The notes under the pieces: generated by a model | What the model was told of the DNA's origin: nothing | What the model saw: only the letters and a program-made list of their open reading frames with translations | The model's database searches: none | Shown: one piece after another, positions 41,856-50,983 of the stretch | How the letters are laid out: every line of letters starts with the position of its first letter | How positions within the stretch are numbered: the first letter of the stretch is position 1 | Made by a program: the position numbers and the translations under genes | Assembly: GCF_000092225.1 (NCBI RefSeq) | Contig: NC_014158.1 | Location: forward strand, 1,922,001-1,986,000 | Direction: 5' to 3' | DNA from: Tsukamurella paurometabola DSM 20162 | GTDB lineage: Bacteria; Actinomycetota; Actinomycetes; Mycobacteriales; Mycobacteriaceae | Length of the DNA stretch: 64,000 nucleotides

Positions 41856-42941
41856 ATGCCCCCGACCCCGTTCACCATCGCCGTGCCCGACGACGAGATC
41901 ACCCAGTTGCGAGACCGCCTGCGGGCGACGCGGTTCCCCGACGTCGCGCCCAACACCGACTTCGCTCGCGGCACCTCCGGCGAGTACTTGCGGGAGCTGG
42001 TCGCCTACTGGGCCGATGAGTTCGACTGGCGCCGAGCCGAGTCTGCCCTCAACGACATCCCGCAGTTCCAGGCCGAGATCGGCGGCCGGACGGTGCACTT
42101 CATCCACCGGAAGGCAGCACCATCGCGCGGAGCGATCCTGCTGCTGCACGGCTGGCCGGACACCCCGTTCCGATACCGCCGGGTCCTCGACGATCTGACC
42201 GCCGCCGGGTACGACTGCATCGTGCCGTCGCTGCCGGGGTTCGGATTCACCGGCGGCCACGCTCTGTCCAGCGCCGATACCGCCGACCTGTTCACCCGCC
42301 TGATGACCGAGACCCTGGGCTACGAGTCCTTCGTGGTGGCAGGCGGTGACGTGGGCACCGTCGTCGGTACCCAGATCGCCCGCCGACACCCCGACCAGGT
42401 GCGCGGCCTGTATCTCACGAACGCCGAGTACCCGACCGGTGCCGAGGCCGACCTGACCGAGGAGGAACGCGAGTACGCCGAGTTCATTCAGTACTGGTGG
42501 GCCACGCAGGGCGGATACGCCGCCGTCCAATCCACGAAGCCACAGATCGTGGGCCCCGCACTCAACGACAGCCCGGCCGGGCTCGCCGCGTGGATGCTGG
42601 GCCTCATCGACACCGGCGCCCAGGACCACGATGTGGAGGGCGCGTTCGGCGGCCGCGACGAGCTGCTGACCAACGTCAGCATCTACTGGTTCACGCAGAC
42701 CGCCGCGACGGCCGCCGACAGCTATGCCGCCGACGGCTGGGGCGGCGAGGCCACCCGGGTCACGGTGCCGACCGCGATGGCCATCTACCCGCGCGAGGCG
42801 CAATCTCCGCGCTCCTGGTGCGAACGGGCCGCGAACGTGGTCCGGTACACCAGCATGCCGCGGGGCGGCCACTTCGCGGCGCTCGAGGTGCCGCAGGACT
42901 TCTCGGGCGATCTGCTCGCCTTTGTCGAGGACCTCGGCTAG
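41856..42941 (+). CDS. Epoxide hydrolase-like alpha/beta hydrolase
   Basis: 361 residues. An N-terminal epoxide-hydrolase domain (FTIAVPDDEITQLRDRLRAT) precedes an alpha/beta-hydrolase core with the oxyanion motif LLLHGWPDTPFRYRR near 90, nucleophile Asp in VAGGDVGTVVG near 165, and the catalytic His in MPRGGHFAALE near 340. The Asp nucleophile rather than Ser points to epoxide hydrolysis via a covalent ester. It starts at ATG 41856 behind GGAGA. The physiological epoxide is unknown; it ends at the terminator shared with sigA. Confidence 0.9.
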   Translation: MPPTPFTIAVPDDEITQLRDRLRATRFPDVAPNTDFARGTSGEYLRELVAYWADEFDWRRAESALNDIPQFQAEIGGRTVHFIHRKAAPSRGAILLLHGWPDTPFRYRRVLDDLTAAGYDCIVPSLPGFGFTGGHALSSADTADLFTRLMTETLGYESFVVAGGDVGTVVGTQIARRHPDQVRGLYLTNAEYPTGAEADLTEEEREYAEFIQYWWATQGGYAAVQSTKPQIVGPALNDSPAGLAAWMLGLIDTGAQDHDVEGAFGGRDELLTNVSIYWFTQTAATAADSYAADGWGGEATRVTVPTAMAIYPREAQSPRSWCERAANVVRYTSMPRGGHFAALEVPQDFSGDLLAFVEDLG

Positions 42942-42961
42942 CGGCACCGCCCGAACGCGAA

Positions 42962-42989
42962 ACGGCCCGGCGGAAATCCGCCGGGCCGT
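42962..42989. terminator. Bidirectional terminator between epoxide hydrolase and sigA
   Basis: ACGGCCCGGCGG-AAAT-CCGCCGGGCCGT, a perfect 12-bp stem with a 4-base loop between two convergent stop codons (42941 and 43002). Confidence 0.88.
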
Positions 42990-43001
42990 CTCGCGACGTC
43001 T

Positions 43002-44453
<1,452 letters not shown>

Positions 44454-44608
44454 TTACGCCCTTTCCTGCTGTCCGTTCGTCCACCGGCGAACGCTCGTCG
44501 GGCGCGGCGAAACCGCCGGTCCCGACGGTGCGGGTGCAGTGGCGGCTGAGGCGTCCGGGGAGCGATGAGGTCCGGCTTCTGGTCCGGCGTATCGATGCCG
44601 GGAGTTCC

Positions 44609-44614
44609 ATTGTA
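44609..44614 (-). promoter_or_regulatory. Possible -10 box of sigA
   Basis: TACAAT on the minus strand, about 155 bases before the GTG of sigA, in a 231-bp gap between ppgK and sigA. No -35 of good quality was found at the expected distance. It implies a leader of about 150 bases. Confidence 0.45.
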
Positions 44615-44684
44615 ACGATTCGGTGGCGACGCCTGCGATCACCTGCGCCTCACGCGTCCGAATCGGTGCCATCGGAGCGGGTGT

Positions 44685-45425
44685 TCAGCCCCCGCAGGCC
44701 ATCGCCGCGCCGACGATCCCCGCCGTGTTCAGTAGTGCCGCGGGAACAACCGGCGTCGCGACGTCCAGCATGGGGATCCACTTCTCGGCCTTGCGGCTGA
44801 TGCCGCCGCCCACCACGATCAGGTCAGGCCACAGCAGCTTCTCGTACTCACGGAAGACGCGGGAGACCTGCTCCGCCCACTTCTCGTACGACCAGCCCTT
44901 GGCATCCTTGATCGAACTCGCCGCGCGGTGCTCGGCCTCTTTGCCGTCGACCTGCAGGTGCCCGAACTCGGTGTTCGGGACGAGCGTTCCCTTGTGCAGG
45001 AGTGCCGAGCCGATGCCGGTGCCCAATGTGAGAAGCAGCACCACGCCTTCCATATCGCGGCCCGCCCCGTATCGGTCCTCGGCCAAGCCGGCGGCATCGG
45101 CGTCATTGAGGACGGTGACGTCGCGGCCCAACGTCGCGGTGAACAGCGCGTCGGCATCCGTACCGATCCAGCTCGGGTCGATGTTCGCGGCGGTCCGGAC
45201 CACGCCACCGGTGACCACGGCGGGCACCGTCACCCCGATGGGGCCCTGCCAACCGAAGTTGTCGACCACCTCTCGCACCGCCTCCGCGCAGGCCTGCGGC
45301 GTCGATGGCTGCGGTGTGAGCACCTTGTACCGCTCACCGACCAGTTCGCCGGTGTCCATATCGACCACGCCGCCCTTGATGCCGCTGCCGCCGATGTCGA
45401 CGCCGAAACCGTGATTATCCGCCAT
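44685..45425 (-). CDS. ppgK: Polyphosphate glucokinase
   Basis: 246 residues of the ROK family. GVDIGGSGIKGGVVD (phosphate 1) near residue 6, VLNDADAAGLAEDRYGAG with the catalytic Asp near 112, LLTLGTGIGSALLH near 130, and the adenosine motif VVGGGISRKAEKW. It phosphorylates glucose using polyphosphate or ATP. It lies directly upstream of sigA on the same strand, as in mycobacteria. ATG 45425 follows GGGAG at the right distance; GTG 45431 is too close to it. Confidence 0.95.
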   Translation of the reverse strand: MADNHGFGVDIGGSGIKGGVVDMDTGELVGERYKVLTPQPSTPQACAEAVREVVDNFGWQGPIGVTVPAVVTGGVVRTAANIDPSWIGTDADALFTATLGRDVTVLNDADAAGLAEDRYGAGRDMEGVVLLLTLGTGIGSALLHKGTLVPNTEFGHLQVDGKEAEHRAASSIKDAKGWSYEKWAEQVSRVFREYEKLLWPDLIVVGGGISRKAEKWIPMLDVATPVVPAALLNTAGIVGAAMACGG

Positions 45426-45537
45426 GCTCACTCCCGCCGTACCGGCCTCGTCGGATCGCCTCTGCTCGTGCGGGAGCGCCCGTCGATCCGAATCCCGGGC
45501 GCCCTCGAGGTGTCAAACTACCGTGGATTGTGGTTCG

Positions 45538-46401
45538 GTGGAGGACGTGGAGCATGACCGGCAGCAGTTGTCCGAGATCGCCGTCGCCGTTGTCCGTGAG
45601 GCCGCCCAACGCGTCGTCCGCCGCCGGGCGGAAGTATTCGGGGCCAACGCATTCGAGGCGGACCCCGAGGAGGCGGTGAGCACCAAGTCGACGCCGACCG
45701 ACCCGGTCACCGTGGTCGATACCGAAACCGAGCACTTCATCCGCGAGCGGCTCGCGCAGGTGCGACCCGACGACACCGTGCTCGGGGAGGAACTCGGTGG
45801 CCGGTCCGGCGAACCCGGCACGGTCCGCTGGATCGTCGATCCGATCGACGGCACCGTCAACTTCCTGTACGGCGTCCCGGCGTACGCCGTTTCACTCGGC
45901 GCGCAGATCGACGGGGTTTCCGTGGCCGGCGCGGTCGCAGACGTGGTGCAGGGCAGCGTCTACGCCGCAGCTCTCGGCGCCGGCGCCCGCGAGATCCTCG
46001 CGGATGGCACCGAGCGCACGTTGCGCGCCAACCCGATCGTCGACCCCGCGCTCGCACTGGTGGCCACTGGCTTCGGGTACGCCCGCGAGCGCCGTGAGCG
46101 CCAGGGCAGGGTGCTCGCCGCCGTGCTCCCGCAGGTTCGCGACGTGCGGCGTATCGGTTCCGCAGCGCTCGACCTGTGCATGGTCGCCGCCGGTCGCGCC
46201 GACGCGCACTTCGAGCACGGTCTGAGCCCCTGGGACTGGGCCGCCGGGTCCCTGATCGCCGCCGAGGCGGGCGCCACCGTGATCGTCCCGGCGCCCGATT
46301 CGACCAGCGATCAGGGCGCGCTCACTCTGGCCGCTGCCCCGGGGATCGCGGAGCAGTTGATCGAGATCCTCCGCGCGGCCGGCGGGCTCGAGAACCTGTA
46401 G
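45538..46401 (+). CDS. suhB: Inositol monophosphatase family protein
   Basis: 287 residues. Metal motif: Glu of GEELGG and DPIDGTVNFLYG near 104, then RRIGSAALDLCMVAAGR and SPWDWAAGSLIAAEAG near 240. It dephosphorylates inositol-1-phosphate, feeding the phosphatidylinositol and mycothiol needed by mycolata. The start is uncertain (GTG 45538, 45547 or slightly later). It is divergent from ppgK with about 110 bp between, the mycobacterial order. Confidence 0.92.
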   Translation: MEDVEHDRQQLSEIAVAVVREAAQRVVRRRAEVFGANAFEADPEEAVSTKSTPTDPVTVVDTETEHFIRERLAQVRPDDTVLGEELGGRSGEPGTVRWIVDPIDGTVNFLYGVPAYAVSLGAQIDGVSVAGAVADVVQGSVYAAALGAGAREILADGTERTLRANPIVDPALALVATGFGYARERRERQGRVLAAVLPQVRDVRRIGSAALDLCMVAAGRADAHFEHGLSPWDWAAGSLIAAEAGATVIVPAPDSTSDQGALTLAAAPGIAEQLIEILRAAGGLENL

Positions 46402-46412
46402 CGGTCGGCCGG

Positions 46413-47117
46413 TCAGTTACACGCGTTCTGATGGACGGCGGCCACCAGCGCCGGGTTCGCTCCGCCGTCGGTCGCTCCCGCGGGTGCTGCCCGCAGGATG
46501 CGCAGGACCTCCTGCGCGTCGGTGCTGGGTTCGAGGTCGGTGAAGAAGGTGCCCAATGACAGATCGACGGTGGCGTCCCGGCGGCCGTCGTTGACCAGCT
46601 CGGCACAGGGCGCGATCACCCAAGCGGCCGCCGCGGCCGCACGACCGGCGTCGCCGAACCTCAACTGCGCCTGGCAATCCATCTGCTTGTACAAGCTGTC
46701 GTTGCCGTACGCGCCCGTCGGGGGCGCGGCGAAGCCGTAATCGGTGAGCTTGTTGAGCGTGGTCTCGGCCCGGCCCGACTGGCCCGAGGCGTTGAGGACC
46801 CGCACCACGGTCGCCGCGAGCGGGGCGGGCCGCACACTGATCATGTCGTCGGGGGAGACCACCTCGAACCGAGCCGGAACCGGAGCCGCTGAGCTGGTGG
46901 CGGGTTTTCCGGAGGAGGGGGCCGCCGCGGGTGCGGGTGCCGGGCACGAGACCGGGGCCGCGGTGGTCTCCTCGGAGGACAACGCTCGCGCCCACGTGCC
47001 GATGGCGACGACGGCGAGCACCGCGATCACGATGAGGAGGGGTAGCGCGCTCCTGCGCCGGAACGGCTCGCCCTTGCGGTCGAATCGGCGGCCGGCGCCG
47101 GTGAGCTGGGAAACCAC
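46413..47117 (-). CDS. cei: Cell envelope integrity protein with LytR C-terminal domain
   Basis: 234 residues from GTG 47117. Basic N-terminus, one membrane helix (SALPLLIVIAVLAVVAIGTW), a Pro/Ala/Ser-rich linker, then a LytR C-terminal domain (ATVVRVLNASGQSGRAETTL, CQAQLRFGDAGRAAAAAAW). It matches Rv2700 (Cei) by position after suhB and by layout. The domain lies outside the membrane; in M. tuberculosis the protein supports envelope integrity. TACAGT lies seven bases before the GTG, so the message is probably leaderless. Confidence 0.85.
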   Translation of the reverse strand: MVSQLTGAGRRFDRKGEPFRRRSALPLLIVIAVLAVVAIGTWARALSSEETTAAPVSCPAPAPAAAPSSGKPATSSAAPVPARFEVVSPDDMISVRPAPLAATVVRVLNASGQSGRAETTLNKLTDYGFAAPPTGAYGNDSLYKQMDCQAQLRFGDAGRAAAAAAWVIAPCAELVNDGRRDATVDLSLGTFFTDLEPSTDAQEVLRILRAAPAGATDGGANPALVAAVHQNACN

Positions 47118-47235
47118 GGCCCCGACTGTACGGGAGCGACCCCGTCCGAGTGGGGAGGCGAGGCCGGGAATCAATCGCCGGGACCGCGCGTTACAGGGCG
47201 CGAGCGGAAGAAGCAGGGTTGCGGACGCATAAGGC

Positions 47236-47264
47236 GTGACATCGGTCTTTCCGTGCGCTATACT
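47236..47264 (+). promoter_or_regulatory. Sigma-A promoter of the DUF4193 gene
   Basis: GTGACA (47236-47241), 17-base spacer, TATACT (47259-47264). Both boxes are close to consensus. The expected start near 47271 gives a leader of about 79 bases before ATG 47350. Confidence 0.8.
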
Positions 47265-47349
47265 CTGGGCCGCTCGGTGCGGGACAACGGGCCCGTCCAC
47301 AACGGTGACCCCGGCGTGGCGGGCTGAGCAAGGATGGGGATTACAAGGT

Positions 47350-47649
47350 ATGGCAACTGATTACGATGCGCCACGTCGCTCCGAGGCCGATGAGATCTCG
47401 GAGGATTCGCTCGAGGAACTCAAGGCGCGCCGCAACGAGGCACAGTCGGGCACCGTCGACGTCGACGAGGGCGAGACCGCCGAGTCGTTCGAGCTCCCCG
47501 GCGCGGACCTCTCCGGCGAGGAACTCAGCGTTCGCGTGGTCCCGAAGCAGGCGGACGAGTTCACGTGCACGAGTTGTTTCCTCGTGTACCACCGCAGCCG
47601 ACTCGCCGATCCGAACGGCAGCGAGTTGATCTGCATCGACTGCGCCTGA
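47350..47649 (+). CDS. DUF4193 family zinc protein
   Basis: 99 residues. Acidic N-terminal half (SEADEISEDSLEELKARRNE), then a C-terminal zinc ribbon with FTCTSCFLVYHRSRLAD and LICIDCA. DUF4193 is highly conserved in actinobacteria (Rv2699c type) and found between cei and DUF3093 as here. It is expressed from a strong-looking promoter, which fits an abundant housekeeping protein. Its function is unknown; resemblance to RNA-polymerase-binding zinc proteins is only superficial. Confidence 0.92.
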   Translation: MATDYDAPRRSEADEISEDSLEELKARRNEAQSGTVDVDEGETAESFELPGADLSGEELSVRVVPKQADEFTCTSCFLVYHRSRLADPNGSELICIDCA

Positions 47650-47681
47650 CGGCGTAGCTCACCCGCGGCGACCCGCTCCGC

Positions 47682-48173
47682 TCAGTCGAGCGTGGTCGCG
47701 GCGGGAATGCAGGCGAGCAACCTCTCCGGATGCCGCGTCGACACCAACCAGTACGGGGTCGGGTCGTCCGGATCGTCCAGCACCACCGCCACCAGGGTTT
47801 TGATCCAGCCCCGGTGATACACGAAAGCCGCAGGATCGAGCTGCCGCCCCAAGGCCGCGCTCTTCGCCTCCGCGGGGACCGCCGCCGCCCGCGAGATCAC
47901 ATCCAGCGGCAGATGGGCGTTCCCCGCCCACAGCTCACCGTCGCGCACTCCCACCGACGCCCGGCTCATCGACCACAGGATCGCCGCCGCGAGCAGGAAG
48001 ACCACCGGGAACAGTGCGTACATCCACGATGCACCCCGCGCCGCGAGGTTGATCTCGTAGCAGATCAGCGCCGCTACCCCCGCAGCGAACAGCCACCAGT
48101 ACCAGGGGACGGTGAGTCGCTCGAAGTAGCCGGTGCTCGTGCCGGGGGTGTTCACTGCTGGATCCTGCGCCAC
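47682..48173 (-). CDS. DUF3093 family membrane protein
   Basis: 163 residues from GTG 48173. Two membrane helices near the N-terminus ([20 protein letters not shown] and [18 protein letters not shown]), then a cytosolic domain with [20 protein letters not shown] and [14 protein letters not shown]. Conserved in mycolata as Rv2698 type, next to dut. No enzyme motif. TACGCT lies six bases before the GTG on the minus strand (48185-48180), so the transcript is probably leaderless. Confidence 0.9.
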   Translation of the reverse strand: MAQDPAVNTPGTSTGYFERLTVPWYWWLFAAGVAALICYEINLAARGASWMYALFPVVFLLAAAILWSMSRASVGVRDGELWAGNAHLPLDVISRAAAVPAEAKSAALGRQLDPAAFVYHRGWIKTLVAVVLDDPDDPTPYWLVSTRHPERLLACIPAATTLD

Positions 48174-48179
48174 ACCGCC

Positions 48180-48189
48180 AGCGTAGTCT
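48180..48189. promoter_or_regulatory. Overlapping divergent -10 boxes for DUF3093 and dut
   Basis: The 23-bp gap holds TACGCT on the minus strand (48185-48180, six bases before the DUF3093 GTG) and TAGTCT on the plus strand (48184-48189, seven bases before the dut ATG). The two boxes share two base pairs, so RNA polymerase can sit on only one at a time, and each -35 falls inside the opposite gene. Confidence 0.6.
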
Positions 48190-48196
48190 GCAAGCC

Positions 48197-48652
48197 ATGG
48201 TGACCCAGATACCCCTACTTCGGCTGGACGAGGGCCTACCTCTTCCCAAGCGTGCGCACCCCGGCGACGCGGGCGTGGATCTGTACTCGACGGTCGACAT
48301 CCGGATCGAACCCGGCACCCGCGCGATGGTGCCCACGGGCATCGCTCTCGCCCTGCCGCACGGCACCGTCGGCTTGATCCACCCGCGCTCCGGGCTCGCC
48401 GCCAAGCACGGCCTGACCATCGTGAACACCCCGGGCACCATCGACGCGGGCTACCGCGGCGAAGTGAAGGTGTGCTTGCTCAACACCGATCGGGACCGGG
48501 CCGTGGAGATCACGCGGGGCGACCGGATCGCGCAACTGCTCGTGCAGCAGGTGGAACTTCCCGATTTCGTCGAGGTCGGCTTCCTCGACGAGACCGTCCG
48601 CGGCACCGGCGGCTACGGCTCGTCGGGTGGGCACGCCAGCCTCGACCAGTAG
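48197..48652 (+). CDS. dut: dUTP diphosphatase
   Basis: 151 residues, a trimeric dUTPase. Motifs in order: [12 protein letters not shown] (I), [11 protein letters not shown] (II), [16 protein letters not shown] (III), RIAQLLVQQ (IV) and [10 protein letters not shown] (V). It removes dUTP and supplies dUMP for thymidylate synthesis. TAGTCT is seven bases upstream of the ATG with no ribosome site, so translation is probably leaderless. Confidence 0.97.
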   Translation: MVTQIPLLRLDEGLPLPKRAHPGDAGVDLYSTVDIRIEPGTRAMVPTGIALALPHGTVGLIHPRSGLAAKHGLTIVNTPGTIDAGYRGEVKVCLLNTDRDRAVEITRGDRIAQLLVQQVELPDFVEVGFLDETVRGTGGYGSSGGHASLDQ

Positions 48653-48710
48653 CGCCGCGCCTTCTAGGCTGAACACACGTCGTCCCCTTCGAACCAAGGA
48701 GCACCGCCCC

Positions 48711-49535
48711 ATGGCCCTCGGCCGCCGCAAGTCCGGCAAGCAGCGCAGCGACGCCGGCGTCGATCCGTACGCCTCGATCGGACAGCCCGAGCATCACGCG
48801 ATTCCGACGCCCGCGCCTGATGAGGCGGCGCAGACCCTCGGCTCCGGCGAGGGCCCGTACGACCTCGCGCTGCTCGAGGACATCGAGGGGCTTGAGGACG
48901 GCCGGCTCGACCTCGGCTCCCTCGTTCTGGCGATGCCGCCGGAGGCGCAGCTCCAGGTCGAGATGAGCCCCGAGGGCCAGCCCGTCGGTGTCCACCTCGA
49001 CACCCCGGCCGGCCGGATCACGCCCGGCGTCTTCGCCGCCCCCAAGACCGGCGGCCAGTGGCGCGAGGTGGTCACCGAGCTCGCGGACTCACTGCGCGAG
49101 AACGGCGCCCAGGTCACCATCGAGGACGGTCACTGGGGCCGCGAGGTGGTCGGTATCCAGCCCGACGGTGTACTCCGGTTCATCGGCGTCGACGGTCCGC
49201 GATGGATGATCAGGTTCGTCGTCGCCGCCCCCGCCGAGGCCGCAGAGCAGGCGGCGCAGCTGGCACGCGCCATGCTCGCGGAGACCGTGGTGCGTCGCGG
49301 CACCGACCCGCGTCCCGCGCGCGATCACCTCGAGATCGAGCTGCCCAGCGAGCTCGTCGCCCAGCTGCAGCAGGCGATGGCGCAACAGGCGCAGCAGCAG
49401 GAGCAGGCCGCGGCATCGATCGCGCAGCAGGTCGCGCAGCGTGCCGCCGCCGAGGGCCCGGAGGCGCTGCGGCAGAGCAACCAGGACCGCCTCACCCGCG
49501 GTTCCGCGCTCTCGCGCCTCAAGCACCAGGACTGA
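48711..49535 (+). CDS. DUF3710 family protein
   Basis: 274 residues from ATG 48711 behind AAGGAG. The conserved core reads PYDLALLEDIEGLEDGRLDL, VLAMPPEAQLQVEM and GVDGPRWMIRFVV; the C-terminus is a Gln/Ala-rich coiled-coil-like tail (QQAMAQQAQQQEQAAASIAQ). Conserved in actinobacteria after dut (Rv2696c type). Its function is unknown. The last 17 bp overlap the convergent hydrolase gene. Confidence 0.9.
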   Translation: MALGRRKSGKQRSDAGVDPYASIGQPEHHAIPTPAPDEAAQTLGSGEGPYDLALLEDIEGLEDGRLDLGSLVLAMPPEAQLQVEMSPEGQPVGVHLDTPAGRITPGVFAAPKTGGQWREVVTELADSLRENGAQVTIEDGHWGREVVGIQPDGVLRFIGVDGPRWMIRFVVAAPAEAAEQAAQLARAMLAETVVRRGTDPRPARDHLEIELPSELVAQLQQAMAQQAQQQEQAAASIAQQVAQRAAAEGPEALRQSNQDRLTRGSALSRLKHQD

Positions 49536-50226
49536 ACGCCCTCAGGCCCCGGAGCGCGGCCCGGCCCAGCGTGGCCGGGTCGGGCCCGAGGTCGGCGAGG
49601 TCGACGATCTCGACCGCGGCACCGTCGATCGCGGCGGCCCACGCGACCGCGACCGCGACGGGATGGATGAGATCGCCCTCCGCGCCGACGATCACGGCCG
49701 GCGCCCGCAGGCCGGCCAGGTCCTCCTCGGTCGGTGCGCGGTAACCCGCCGCCTCCCGCAACGCGGGCGCCAGGAAGTCGCCGTGCGCCGCCCAGGACCG
49801 GGTCAGTTCCCGTGCCAGCCACGGCGGGCTACCCGCTTGCATCCGGGCGATGGCCTCCGCCGCGCCCAACTCGTCGACCGTCTCCGCGGTGACCCGCGCC
49901 GATAGCGCCGCCGGTGCCCGCGCATCCGCGAGCCCGGACCACGGCGGGAGCGTCAGCACCAGCGTGACCTCGGCGTCCGGACGATCGAGCGCCCACCGGG
50001 CCGCGGCCGCGGACCCCAGCGAGACTCCGCAGGCCAGGACCGGTCCCCGGGCCGCCGCCTCGTCGAGGGCGGCGCGGTACCCGCCGACCACCGACGGCGG
50101 CGTCGCCTCGACCGCGACGGTCCGCGGACACAGCGCCGTCAGCGGTGCGAACGCGCGCTCGACGAAGTCGGCGTCGGAACCCGATCCGGGCAACAGAACG
50201 GCGGTGGTGTGCGCGAAGGACGGCAT
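49519..50226 (-). CDS. Small alpha/beta-hydrolase-like protein
   Basis: 235 residues, alanine-rich. AVLLPGSGSDADFVERAFAP near the start, nucleophile elbow LACGVSLGSAAAARWAL (GxSxG) near 67, and PAVIVGAEGDLIHPVAVA with the likely acid and His near 190. It matches the Rv2695 position. Substrate unknown. It is divergent from DUF3159 with only 28 bp between the starts, which may again be a compact leaderless pair. Confidence 0.8.
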   Translation of the reverse strand: MPSFAHTTAVLLPGSGSDADFVERAFAPLTALCPRTVAVEATPPSVVGGYRAALDEAAARGPVLACGVSLGSAAAARWALDRPDAEVTLVLTLPPWSGLADARAPAALSARVTAETVDELGAAEAIARMQAGSPPWLARELTRSWAAHGDFLAPALREAAGYRAPTEEDLAGLRAPAVIVGAEGDLIHPVAVAVAWAAAIDGAAVEIVDLADLGPDPATLGRAALRGLRAFSPGA

Positions 50227-50254
50227 GCGGTGATGATGCCAGTACGCTGACGTG

Positions 50255-50983
50255 GTGACGGATGGCGCTGGACGAGACGCAGGAGACCCCGCGATCGGGA
50301 CGAGTGGGGGCGCTCGGGGCGACGCCGAACCGGTCGTGTCCGGAGCGGACGCGGCCGAGCCGTCGATCCGGGACCAGGTGCTCGATCAGATGGGCGGTTG
50401 GCAGGGCCTGGTGTATTCGGCGCTCCCGGTCGCTGCGTTCGTCCCGGCCAATGCCGTCTGGGGCCTGAAGGGCGGCGTGATCACCGCGCTCGTCGTGGCC
50501 GCGATCGTCATGGTCATCCGGCTCGCCACTCGGACCTCGATCCAGCCCGCGATCTCCGGATTCTTCGGCGTGGCGGTGTGCGTGGTCATCGCCCTGATCG
50601 TCGGCGGTAACGGTAAGGGCTACTACCTCTACGGCATCGTGATGCAAGCCGTGCTCGCCGTGGTGTTCGCGATCTCGATCATCGTGCGGTGGCCGCTGGT
50701 CGGGGTGCTGTGGCACCTGTTCGACGAGCGGTCGAAGCAGGCGGTCGACGACGGGCACGATTGGCGGGCCGACCGCCGCCAGTACCGCGGCTTCGTCTGG
50801 CTCACCGTGATGTGGTTCGCCATGTTCACCGTCCGCTTCGTGGTGCAGCTCGCGCTGTACCTGGGCGACGACGTGAACTGGCTCGGCGTGGCCCGGATCG
50901 CCATGGGCTGGCCGATGTTCGCCGCCGGACTGCTGATCACCTTCCTCGTGGCCCGGAAACTCACGCATGCTGACGACGAATGA
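50255..50983 (+). CDS. DUF3159 family membrane protein
   Basis: 242 residues with about five membrane helices (VYSALPVAAFVPANAVWGLK, ITALVVAAIVMVIRLA, ISGFFGVAVCVVIALIVGG and others), and the conserved motifs LDQMGGWQGL and NGKGYYLYGI. Rv2693c type. GTG 50255 is chosen because TACGCT (50243-50248) lies six bases before it; GTG 50252 is three bases earlier. The 3' end overlaps the methyltransferase gene by 17 bp. In M. tuberculosis, as I recall, Trk-type potassium genes lie between these two; they are absent here. Confidence 0.88.
   Translation: MTDGAGRDAGDPAIGTSGGARGDAEPVVSGADAAEPSIRDQVLDQMGGWQGLVYSALPVAAFVPANAVWGLKGGVITALVVAAIVMVIRLATRTSIQPAISGFFGVAVCVVIALIVGGNGKGYYLYGIVMQAVLAVVFAISIIVRWPLVGVLWHLFDERSKQAVDDGHDWRADRRQYRGFVWLTVMWFAMFTVRFVVQLALYLGDDVNWLGVARIAMGWPMFAAGLLITFLVARKLTHADDE

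Noticed and set aside
50200-50226. Leaderless start for the hydrolase at 50226
   Set aside because: The only candidate box, CATCAT, departs from TANNNT, so it is not listed with the others.
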